Shown here piece by piece: positions 1 through 9,570 of a DNA stretch of 64,000 bases (the stretch's first letter is position 1; the number at the start of each line of letters is the position of its first letter). Origin of the DNA: Coccinella septempunctata. Its lineage: Eukaryota; Arthropoda; Insecta; Coleoptera; Coccinellidae. The notes beneath the pieces are model-generated. The model saw only the letters and a program-made list of their open reading frames with translations. It was not told where the DNA came from and made no database searches. Location: NCBI RefSeq assembly GCF_907165205.1, contig NC_058198.1:15973001-16037000 (forward strand). The letters are read 5' to 3'. The position numbers and the translations under genes are program-made.

Positions 1-854
1 TGATTCCAACAAGAAATTACATGAGATACATCGCCAAGGATGCCTCAGTGGCAGACGATAGCTGTCGTTATGGCTGTGCGACACATGAAACTATCCAGCA
101 CATCACCGGGAGATGTCAGAAGTTCGCGGGCACGGAGTACAAAAATAGACATGATGCTGTTGCCAAGATTCTTCACCAAGAATTGGCACTAAAACACCAA
201 CTTCTAACTTCGAAAAGGATTCCTTATTACAATTACCATCCAGATGCTGTGCTGGAAAACGAACATCACAAGCTCTACTGGGATCGCACTGTTCTCACAG
301 ACCGGAAAATAACCCACAATAGACCAGACCTCATATTGCTCAATAAGGATGAGGACACAGCACTATTCATCGACGTGGCAATTCCAAATAATAACAATCT
401 TCTAGATAGACACACTGAAAAAATTTCAAAATATAGAGATCTCGAGGAACAAACCAGAAGACAGTGGAAGCTGAAAGATATAAAGACCATCCCTATTGTC
501 ATTTCATCTACAGGCCTGATACCGAAGAAACTACTGGAGAACTTGAGAAAACTTCAGTTGGACGAAAATATTTATAAAGTCATGCAGAAGGCGGTACTGC
601 TCGGAACGGCGAGAACTGTACGCAAGTACATGGGGAATGCAGAGGAACACCGTCTGCTCCGACAGGAAGTGCGGGTGGAGCAGGAATCCAACCTACAGCA
701 GGAAGCCGAGGAGCGACCCGAACCCCACCACCACCACGAGCCCGAAAACCTGGAAAGGGCTCCAACAGAGCTTAATCCTTTTGCTATCTCAGATATCTGA
801 GATAAGTGAATTTTCCTCTAGAGAGGAGTGTGAAAGCCGCAAGGCTAAAGTCAT
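1..854 (+). pseudogene. RLE-type (R2/R4/Dong-like) non-LTR retrotransposon, 3' part (copy a)
   Basis: The frame is open from base 3 to a TGA at 798-800, so the protein enters from outside the window. It shows the C-terminal half of the single ORF: a CCHC knuckle (C-x3-C-x7-H-x4-C, about bases 63-115) and a restriction-like endonuclease core with RPD, then IDVAIP about 14 residues later, then a KISKY lysine. In that family this domain nicks the target for reverse transcription. Compared with the copy at 14697-17149, a TCA-to-TGA type change ends the protein a few codons early (LFAISDI). A 50-base 3' UTR follows, ending at AAGTCAT and running into (TAA)n. The RT domain lies left of the window. 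Family assignment rests on motif order and the TAA tail; R4/Dong is the likeliest clade. Confidence 0.85.
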
Positions 855-863
855 AATAATAAT
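855..863. repeat. (TAA)n at the 3' end of copy a
   Basis: Short TAA run directly after the RLE element's 3' end. The same tail or target is seen at 20544-20552 and, on the 5' side of a truncated copy, at 26055-26075. Dong elements are known to insert in TAA repeats, so this may be target sequence, not element. Confidence 0.6.
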
Positions 864-910
864 GTCTGGCCTGCCTGGCAGCTATCTGGTAGATGGCCTG
901 CCAGGTAGCC
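864..910. repeat. Imperfect inverted repeat (stem-loop)
   Basis: Two arms, one containing CCTGCCTGGCAGCTATCT and the other AGATGGCCTGCCAGGTAGC, face each other around a GGT loop. It lies between the TAA tail of copy a and the RT scrap at 938, in 75 bases that match nothing else I recognise in the window. Confidence 0.55.
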
Positions 911-937
911 ATCGTAACGACGTAGACGTTCAAGAAT

Positions 938-1413
938 CGACCCCTGTGGTACACCCCTCTGAATTTTGAGAGGAAATGATAAATTGCCATTGTAAGAAAC
1001 TACTTGATAACGTTCAGCGAGATAAGAAACAAGAAGGAGAACCGAAGCATCACAAAATCCAACATGTGCCAATAATGCTGCTAACAGTTTGTGATCGAGA
1101 CTGTCAAATGCCTTAGAGTAGTCTAAAAGTGCGAGAATAGTGAGTTTACCCTTATCAGTTGCCCTAATTATGTCATCGGTGATGTTCAGCAAAGCCGTGG
1201 TACAGCTGTGATTTTTTCGAAAACCAGACTGGGTGGGAGGAATAATCTTATTAGAATTCCAATGTGACCAGAGTTGTTTGCACATGATCTTCTCTAAAAT
1301 TTTGGACAATGTTGGCAAAATGCTTATAGGTCGTAAATTGTTCAAGTTCCTTGGATTAGACACCTTTGGCACAGGTAGAACAACTGCTCTTTTCCACTGG
1401 CTGGGAAATATCA
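938..1413 (-). pseudogene. CR1/Jockey-like non-LTR reverse transcriptase fragment
   Basis: Read on the minus strand this is about 158 codons of RT fingers and palm: a WKRAVVLPVPK segment, LRPISILPTLSKILEKI, QSGFRKNHSCTTALL, then motif A (LDYSKAFDSLDH) and the start of motif B (RGVPQGSIL). The YADD/FADD motif C and everything after it are missing, because the homology stops in the middle of motif B at about 938. No endonuclease is attached. The high-coordinate end abuts an RLE-type copy at an exact chimeric junction near 1413. It is a dead fragment; clade is judged only from FDSLDH and GVPQGSIL and could be CR1 or Jockey. Confidence 0.8.
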
Positions 1414-1798
1414 TCTCTGTGGTTCTGCATGGCCCTGAATCCCTTGTCTCATAGATTGAATTCTACGGACTACGGATTTTCCATCAAGAGCGGCAGTAGA
1501 ACTATGATGAAACTGAATCATCTCCTTTACATGGACGATTTGAAACTCTTCGCATCTACCAAAAAACAAATGCAACTGATGCTGAAAATGGTGGAAGGAT
1601 TCTCGGAAGACATCAAAATGAAGTTTGGACTAGAAAAATGTCGACTGCTAAACATAACGAGAGGAAAAATAGAAGATGGTACGTTCAAACTCAAGGAAGG
1701 GCTCCAACAGAGCTTAATCCTTTTGATATCTCAGATATCTGGGATAAGTGAATTTTCCTCTGGAGAGGAGTGTGAAAGCCGCAAGGCTAAAGTCATAA
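1414..1798 (+). pseudogene. RLE-type non-LTR element with internal deletion (copy b)
   Basis: Begins in RT motif B (WFCMALNPLSHRL), includes motif C (LLYMDDLKLFA) and the KCRLLNITRGK block, then jumps at about 1697 from FKLKEG straight into the 3' terminal coding region (LQQSLILL). Against 14697-17196 about 1.43 kb is missing, with a short GGAA-type homology at the break. The knuckle and endonuclease are lost. The 3' end (AAGTCATAA, about 1790-1798) joins directly to the 5' end of copy c, the same head-to-tail junction as at 17196. Confidence 0.85.
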
Positions 1799-3573
1799 CA
1801 TAATAGAATAACACCAACATCTCTGATGAAATTCACATGCCTGGGCAACAACAGGCAGAAGTAACTGATACTGAAAGTCCATCTTGCAACGCAAGTGAGC
1901 CTGAACACCAGGACGATAGGGAAGAGCTCCGCCGACAATTTGACTCTGACATGAGGAGATACTTTGCCGAACTGGAAGGAACAGATCCTCTTCATCGAGT
2001 AGCACCTCCACGGCTCAATACATCCAAGAAACTGTCACTTATAATCGACATCTTGAATAAGGACGTTTTACCTGAATACCTACAGAACGGAAGTTCATTG
2101 GAATATCTGCATCTAGTTTTTCACTGTGCAGCGCTAACGACAGCGAAAACCATAGGGGCAAAAATTCGCCGAACGAGCAATGATGGTCCAAAATTACACA
2201 AATTACACGCGCCAGCATGGCAGAAACGTCTTCAACACAAAACAGAAAGGCTAAGAAGAGACATTGGACGACTGACGGAGTACTTGAACAGGAATCGAGG
2301 AAGAAAGGTTGTGAAAGCTGCCAAAGAGATCATGGATAGAAACAGGACACACACAGAACGAGAGACGGAGAATGCTACAGCTCACCATTGCCTCGACACT
2401 CTGAAGCAAAAATTAAGTCTGTATGCAGAACGCCTGAGGAGATATAAAAGCAATTATAGCCGGAAAAGAGACAATAATTCATTCGAAAAGTCGGAAGAAT
2501 CTTTCTACCGGTCACTCACATCGTCGGATGGAGAGAATGGAAAGTTACCACCAAAGGAAGCCATTGAACAATTCTGGACCGAACAATTATCAACGAAACC
2601 TCACTTCAATGGAGATACCGGATGGATTGAAGATGAAAAATCTGAAGCTATAAAATATGAGCCGATGCAGCATGACATGATCACAATTGAAAAAGTAAAA
2701 TCAGCTATCAGAGGACTGCACAACTGGAAAGCACCTGGGCCTGATGGATTACAGAACTTCTGGATCAAGAAACTTTGGATCATGCATGACAAATTGACCT
2801 CCGCAATAAATGATGTCATTGAAAATCCTGAAAGAATGCCAGTATTCCTTACACATGGCACAACATTCTTGTAACCTAAAGACCAAAGGAATACAGAAGA
2901 CCCATCCAAGTACCGACCAATCACATGTCTTCCAACGATGTACAAATTAATCACATCGTGCATTTCAAACCGAATTCACAACCATTGCGAAAGGAATAAC
3001 ATCATCGCCATGCAACAGAAAGGATGCACCAAAGACAGCCGAGGATGCAAAGAACAACTAATAATAGATTCAGTTATCTGCAATCAAGCGTTCTCCAAGC
3101 GAAGGCATCTTTACGCTGCGTACATAGACTACAAAAAAGCATTCGATTCTATACCTCACGAATGAATGGCTCTTGACGATCTTGAAGATTTACAAGGTGG
3201 ATCCCAATATTGTTAAGTTCCTGAAAAACGCCATGTCAACCTGGCGTACTAGTCTCCAAATGAAAGCAGCAGATTGCTCCATTACAACAGGACCTATTCC
3301 AATAAGACGCGGAATTTTCCAAGGAGACTCGCTGAGCCCTCTGTGGTTCTGCATGGCCCTGAATCCCTTGTCTCATAGATTGAATTCTACGGACTACGGA
3401 TTTTCCATCAAGAACGGGAGTAGAACTATGATGAAACTGAATCATCTCCTTTACATGGACGATTTGAAACTCTTCGCATCTACCAAAAAACAAATGCAAC
3501 TGATGCTGAAAATGGTGGAAGGATTCTCGGAAGACATCAAAATGAAGTTTGGACTAGAAAAATGTCGACTGCT
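1799..3573 (+). pseudogene. RLE-type non-LTR element, 5' part (copy c)
   Basis: Starts with the element's 5' UTR (about 38 bases) and ATG at 1837. The N-terminal 230 residues are charged, with no clear zinc finger. The RT follows: NWKAPGPDGLQNFW, YRPITCLPTMYKL, motif A AYIDYKKAFDSIPH, motif B FQGDSLSPLWF, motif C YMDD. Two lesions are visible against the other copies: a TTA-to-TAA stop at 2872-2874 and a 4-base duplication (GAATGAATGG) near 3163 that shifts the frame. The copy stops at 3573 inside the KCRLL block, where an inverted scrap of the 3.87-kb unit begins. It cannot make a functional protein. Confidence 0.88.
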
Positions 3574-3996
3574 CACTTATTTGATATCCTCCTACTTAAT
3601 TTTTACTGATAATTAGTATATCTGGTCATATTTTGAAGTTTTAATTTTTTTTATACCGTACTTGGAACGGGACCTAACGTTGTCTTTTGTGTACACCTAA
3701 CAATTTTTAATTTTTTTTCAAACCTAATGTTTCATTTAGAATACACTCTATATCATAAATGATTCATTATAGCAGACTTGCACTCTGAATTCATACACAA
3801 CCTATTGCTTGATAGCAGGTCAAGAAGCGTTCAGTGGATTTTTTTTGCATAGTACTTGAAACAGTACTAACTGTCAACTTTTATGATCCCCTATCAATTT
3901 TTATTTGTTTTCGAAATTTATGTTTCATTAAGAATATGCTGTAAATTCAAATATCAGACTTGCACTCCAATATTATGAATTTTCTATTTCTTGATC
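3574..3996 (-). repeat. Inverted fragment of the 3.87-kb tandem unit
   Basis: Reverse complement of the stretch at about 9228-9636, so it covers the unit's internal direct repeats in opposite orientation to the units that start at 8442. It separates copy c from the satellite array. No gene here. Confidence 0.85.
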
Positions 3997-6285
3997 GGAT
4001 AGGAATTGAGATTTCAGTAGTCGATTCGACAAAATATCATTTCAATTCCTAAGGAACTATTGAATCAATTCGACCCAAATCTCGAAACTGTACACAGTTT
4101 TCGAATTGAGATGCACATGTTGAATTTCAGTTCGATAGTTCAGATAGGAATTGAGATTTCAGTGGTCAATTCGGTAAAGTGTGATATCAATTCCTCGAAA
4201 ACTGTTGGATCAATTCGAAACAAATCTTGGAACTGTACTCAGTTTTCGAATTGAGATGCACATGTTGAATTTCAGTTCGATAGTTCAGATAGGAATAGAG
4301 ATGTCAGTGGTCAATTCGGCAAAGTGTGATATCAATTCCTCGAAAACTGTTGGATCAATTCGAACCAAATCTTGAAATTTCACACAGTTTTCGAATTGAG
4401 ATGCACATGTTGAATTTCACTTCGATAGCTCAGATAGGAATTGAGATTTCAGTGGTCAATTCGGCAAAGTGTGATATCAATTCCTCGAAAACTGTTGGAT
4501 CAATTCGAAACAAATCTTGAAACTGCACATAGTTTTCGGATTGAAATGCACATGTTGAATATCAGATCGATAGTTCTCATAGGAATGGAGATTTCAGTAG
4601 TCGATTCGACAAAATATCATTTCAATTCCTAAGGAACTATTGAATCAATTCGACCCAGATCTCGAAACTGTACACAGTTTTCGAATTGAGATGCACATGT
4701 TGAATTTCAGTTCGATAGTTCAGATAGGAATTGAGATTTCAGTGGTCAATTCGGCAAAGTGTGATATCAATTCCTCGAAAACTGTTGGATCAATTCGAAC
4801 CAAATCTTGAAACTGCACATAGTTTTCGGATTGAAATGCACATGTTGAATTTCAGTTCGATAGTTCAGATAGGAATTGAGATTTCAATGGTCTATTCGGC
4901 AAAGTGTGATATCAATTCCTCAAAAACTGTTGGATCAATTCGAACCAAATCTTGAAACTGCGAATAGTTTTCGAAATGAGATGCACATGTTGAATTTCAG
5001 ATCGACAGTTCTCATAGGAATGGAGATTTCAGTAGTCGATTCGACAAAATATCATTTCAATTCCTAAGGAACTATTGAATCAATTCGACCCAAATCTCGA
5101 AACTGTACACAGTTTTCGAATTGAGATGCACATGTTGAATTTCAGTTCGATAGTTCAGATAGGAATTGAGATTTCAGTGGTCAATTCGGCAAAGTGTGAT
5201 ATCAATTCCTCGAAAACTGTTGGATCAATTCGAACCAAATCTTGAAACTGTACTCAGTTTTCGAATTGAGATGCACATGTTGAATTTCAGTTCGATAGTT
5301 CAGATAGGAATAGAGATTTCAGTGGTCAATTCGGCAAAGTGTGATATCAATTCCTCGGAAACTGTTGGATCAATTCGAACCAAATATTGAAACTTTACTC
5401 AGTTTTCGAATTGAGATGCACATGTTGAATTTCAGTTCGATAGTTCAGATAGGAATTGAGATTTCAGTGGTCCATTCGGCAAAGTGTGATTTCAATTCCT
5501 CAAAAACTGTAGGACCAATACTCCCCAAATCTCGAAACTGCACATAGTTTTCGAATTGAGATGCACATGTTGAATTTCAGTTCGATAGTTCATATAAGAA
5601 TTGAGATTTCAGTGGTCAATTCGGCAAAGTGTGATATCAATTCCTAAAACTGTTGGATCAATTCGAACCAAATCTTCAAACTGCACATAATTTTCGAATT
5701 GAGATGCACATGTTGAATTTCAGTTCGATAGTTCAGATAGGAATTGAGATTTCAGTGGTCAATTCGGCAAAGTGTGATATCAATTCCTCGAAAACTGTTG
5801 GATCAATTAGAACCAAATCTTGAAACTGCACATAGTTTTCGAAATGAGATGCACATGTTGAATTTCAGTTCGATAGTTCAGATAGGAATTGAGATTTCAG
5901 TGGTCAATTCGGCAAAGTGTGATATCAATTCCTCGAAAACTGTTGGATCAATTAGAACCAAATCTTGAAACTGCACATAGTTTTCGAAATGAGATGCACA
6001 TGTTGAATTTCAGTTCGATAGTTCAGATAGGAATTGAGATTTCAGTGGTCAATTCGGCAAAGTGTGATATCAATTCCCAAAACTGTTGGATCAATTCGAA
6101 CCAAATCTTCAAAGTGCACATAGTTTTCGAATTGAGATGCACATGTTGAATTTCAGTTTGATAGTTCAGATAAGAATTGAGATTTCAGTGGTCAATTCGG
6201 CAAAGTGTGATATCAATTCCTAAAACTGTTGGATCAATTCGAACTAAATCTTGAAACTGCACATAATTTTCGAATTGAGATAAAC
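3997..6285 (+). repeat. 145-bp satellite array, forward orientation
   Basis: About 16 head-to-tail monomers of 145 bp; equivalent points recur at 4181 and 4326, and at 4731, 4876 and 5166 (1x or 2x 145). A diverged monomer type (with CTAAGGAACTATTGAATC) recurs at about 4040, 4630 and 5065; the last two are 435 bp (three monomers) apart. Each monomer keeps 60-75 codons open because the period leaves the same frame pattern, but the translations are repeats of one another and I do not regard them as genes. Confidence 0.95.
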
Positions 6286-8441
6286 ATGGATATCACACTT
6301 TGCCGAATAGACCACTGAGATCTCAATTCCTATCTGAACTGAAATTCAACAAGTGCATCTCAATTCGAAATCTATGTGCAGTTTCAAGATTTGGGTCGAA
6401 TTGGTCCAACATTGGTCGAATTGGTCCAACATATTGATATCACACTTTGCCGAATTGACCACTGAAATCTCAATTCCTATCTGAACTATCGAACTGAAAT
6501 TCAACATGTGCATCTCAATTCGAAAATTATGTGCAGTTTGAAGATTTAGTTCGAATTGATGCAACAGTTTCCGAGGAATTGATATCACACTTTGCCGAAT
6601 TGACCACTGAAATCTCAATTCCTATCTGAACTATCGAACTGAAATTCAACAAGTGCATCTCAATCCGAAAACTATATGCACTTTCAAGATTTGATTCGAA
6701 TTGATCCTACAGTTTTCGAGGAATTGATATCACACTTTGCCGAATTGACCACTGAAATCTCAATCTCAATCTGAAATATCGAACTGAAATTCAACATGTG
6801 CATCTCAATTCGAAAACTATGTGCAGTTTCAAGATTTGGGGAGAATTGGTTCAACAGATTTTGAGGAATTGATATCACACTTTGCCGAATAGACCACTGA
6901 AATCACAATTCCTATCTGAACTATCGAACTGAAATTCAACAAGTGCATCTCAATCCGAAAACTATGTGCACTTTCAAGATTTGATTCGAATTGATCCTAC
7001 AGTTTTCGAGGAATTGATATCACACTTTGCCGAATTGACCACTGAAATCTCAATCTCAATCTGAACTATCGAACTGTAATTCAACATGTGCATATCAATT
7101 CGAAAACTATGTGCAGTTTCAAGATTTGGGGAGAATTGATCCAACACTTTTTGAGGAATTGATATCACACTTTGCCGAATAGACCACTGAAATCTCAATT
7201 CCTATCTGAACTATCGAACTGAAATTCAACATGTGCATCTCAATTCGAAAACTGTGTAAAATTTCAAGATTTGGTTAGAATTGATCCAACAGTTTTCGAG
7301 GAATTGATATCACACTTTGCCGAATTGACCTCTGATATCTCAATTCCTATCTGAACTATCGAACTGAAACTCAACATGTGCATCTCAATCCGAAAACTAT
7401 GTGCAGTTTCAAGATTTGGTTCGAATTGATCCCATAGTTCCTTAGGAAATGAATTGATATTTTGTCGAATCGACTACTGAAATCTCCATTCCTATGAGAA
7501 CTATCGATCTGAAATTCAACATGTGCATCTCATTTCGAAAACTATTTGCAGTTTCAAGATTTGGTTCGAATTGATCCAACAGTTTTTGAGGAATTGATAT
7601 CACACTTTGCCGAATAGACCATTGAAATCTCAATTCCTATCTGAACTATCGAACTGAAATTCAACACGTGCATTTCAATCCGAAAACTATGTGCAGTTTC
7701 AAGATTTGGTTCGAATTGATCCAACAGTTTCCGAGGAATTGATATCACACTTTGCCGAATTGACCACTGAAATCTCAATTCCTATCTGAACTATCGAACT
7801 GAAATTCAACAAGTGCATCTCAATCCGAAAACTATATGCACTTTCAAGATTTGATTCGAATTGATCCTACAGTTTTCGAGGAATTGATATCACACTTTGC
7901 CGAATTGACCACTGAAATCTCAATCTCAATCTGAACTATCGAACTGAAATTCAACATGTGCATCTCAATTCGAAAACTATGTGCAGTTTCAAGATTTGGG
8001 GAGAATTGGTTCAACAGATTTTGAGGAATTGATATCACACTTTGCCGAATAGACCACTGAAATCACAATTCCTATCTGAACTATCGAACTGAAATTCAAC
8101 AAGTGCATCTCAATCCGAAAACTATGTGCACTTTCAAGATTTGATTCGAATTGATCCTACAGTTTTCGAGGAATTGATATCACACTTTGCCGAATTGACC
8201 ACTGAAATCTCAATCTCAATCTGAACTATCGAACTGTAATTCAACATGTGCATATCAATTCGAAAACTATGTGCAGTTTCAAGATTTGGGGAGAATTGAT
8301 CCAACACTTTTTGAGGAATTGATATCACACTTTGCCGAATAGACCACTGAAATCTCAATTCCTATCTGAACTATCGAACTGAAATTCAACATGTGCATCT
8401 CAATTCGAAAACTGTGTAAAATTTCAAGATTTGGTTAGAAT
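6286..8441 (-). repeat. 145-bp satellite array, reverse orientation, with 1,160-bp higher-order repeat
   Basis: Same monomer as 3997-6285 but inverted; the flip is in bases 6282-6289. Within it the block from about 6596 to 7280 is repeated almost base for base at 7756-8441: AAGTGCATCT followed by CAATCCGAAA occurs at 6651 and 7811, and at 6941 and 8101, each 1,160 bp (8 monomers) apart. The array ends in a partial monomer (TTAGAATT) fused to the first full tandem unit. Confidence 0.95.
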
Positions 8442-8484
8442 TCACAGCAATCTAATATCGAATCAGACGACGGAACGGGCAATT

Positions 8485-8507
8485 GGGTGGTGGGGTGCTA
8501 GGGAGGG
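8485..8507 (+). promoter_or_regulatory. G-quadruplex-type G-rich block upstream of the unit promoter
   Basis: Four G-runs (GGG, GGGG, GGG, GGG) with loops of 4, 5 and 1 bases, 13 bases before the TATA box. The same block is present in all five unit copies that reach this point (for example 12354-12376 and 24648-24670). Confidence 0.55.
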
Positions 8508-8520
8508 ATGGTAGAGGGGC

Positions 8521-8557
8521 TATATAACAGCGGAGTAGATGTACAAAGTATTCAGTT
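8521..8557 (+). promoter_or_regulatory. TATA box plus TCAGTT initiator of unit 1
   Basis: TATATAA at 8521-8527 and TCAGTT at 8552-8557; the initiator A is 33 bases after the first T of the TATA box, the spacing expected of an arthropod RNA polymerase II core promoter. Both elements and the spacing are kept in five copies (12390/12421, 24684/24715, and on the minus strand 47666/47635 and 53824/53793). Confidence 0.75.
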
Positions 8558-8669
8558 GTGAATGTGCTTCGTGTTGCAAATATTGTGTTGTGGTTTACAT
8601 TTTTTTACTTTGATACTATCGAATTTTATCGTTTCATACTTAAATATTTTTTTCATTGTGGAAGACGAG

Positions 8670-9071
8670 ATGGACAGAAAGAAGATCTTGAGAATGGGAT
8701 TGGAAAAATTGAAGTCTAAACAAATTGACTTGAGGAGAACAGTTCAAATCAGGAATTTTCTGAAGTCACATGTAGGAGAACGAAAAAGAGGAAAAGTTCC
8801 GCAGAAAAAATCCGACACTCACGCTGCAAGAAGAGAAGGTAATCAAGATGAACATAGCCAAAAAGTCGTGAAGAAAATAAATTCCGATGTTGGAGAAAAA
8901 AAGCAGTATGTGTCGAACGGAAATCTGAGAAAACGCTTGACGAGGTCTTTCATTCTGAAGGAGATTCTGAATATGACATCTATTAGAAGAGAAGAAGATC
9001 CTAATATCAAACTTCTCAATGTGAATGACTACATTGAGATTTTTAGGAAGAAGGAGAAACCTATAAAATGA
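8670..9071 (+). CDS. Small basic protein of the tandem unit, unknown family (copy 1)
   Basis: 133 codons starting MDRKKILRMGLEKL. I do not recognise the family. The first 65 residues are rich in Lys and Arg with a predicted helix (KILRMGLEKLKSKQIDL) and a basic stretch HVGERKRGKVPQKK that could act as a nuclear signal; the end is KKEKPIK. An upstream in-frame ATG exists at 8562, but it lies only 8 bases after the initiator, and in the copy at 53275-53676 the frame upstream of MDRKK is shifted while the rest is kept, so I prefer the ATG at 8670, which has a fair context (GACGAGATGG). No signal peptide, zinc finger or catalytic motif is seen. Its own promoter sits 110-150 bases upstream. It may be a regulator of a non-autonomous repeat, or a chance ORF kept because the copies are young. 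Confidence 0.5.
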   Translation: MDRKKILRMGLEKLKSKQIDLRRTVQIRNFLKSHVGERKRGKVPQKKSDTHAARREGNQDEHSQKVVKKINSDVGEKKQYVSNGNLRKRLTRSFILKEILNMTSIRREEDPNIKLLNVNDYIEIFRKKEKPIK

Positions 9072-9143
9072 AAACTTTTGTAGGATTTGTAACTCCAGCC
9101 CGCGCTCTATATTCAAAATGAAATATCAACTTCGAAAAAAATT

Positions 9144-9570
9144 GAAAATTGTTAGATGTAGAGAAAAGACAACAGTACTGTTTTAAGTTCTATGCGTAAA
9201 AGACTGAACGCTCCTTGACCTGCGATCAAGAAATAGAAAATTCATAATATTGGAGTGCAAGTCTGATATTTGAATTTACAGCATATTCTTAATGAAACAT
9301 TAATTTTTAAAACAAATAAAAATTGATCGGGAATCATAAAAGTTAACAGTTAGTACTGTTTCAAGTACTATGCAAAAAAAAATCCACTGAACGCTTCTTG
9401 ACCTGCAATCAAGCAATAGGTTATGTATGAATTCAGAGTGCAAGTCTGATATAATGAATATAGAGTGTATTCTAAATGAAACATTACGTTTAAAAAAAAT
9501 TAAAAATTGTTAGGTGTACTCAAAAGACAACGTTAGGTCCCGTTCCAAGTACGGTATAAAAAAAAATTTA
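9144..9570 (+). repeat. Diverged direct repeats of about 178 bp inside the unit
   Basis: Two full and one partial copy beginning with AAAATTGTTAGATGT (9144), AAAATTGATCGGGAA (about 9319) and AAAATTGTTAGGTGT (about 9502). Each holds GTACTGTTT-like, CTTGACCTGC.ATCAAG, GTGCAAGTCTGATAT and ATGAAACATT segments. CTTGACCTGC(A/G)ATCAAG is itself a small palindrome. Present in every unit copy. Confidence 0.8.

Noticed and set aside
4060..8358. Many 60-90 codon frames with nearly the same protein
   Set aside because: They repeat with the 145-bp satellite period in both orientations; the frame is a by-product of monomer composition, not a gene family.
8562..8669. N-terminal extension of the small ORF from the ATG at 8562
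   Set aside because: That ATG is 8 bases from the predicted transcription start and the frame upstream of MDRKK is lost in the copy at 53275-53676.
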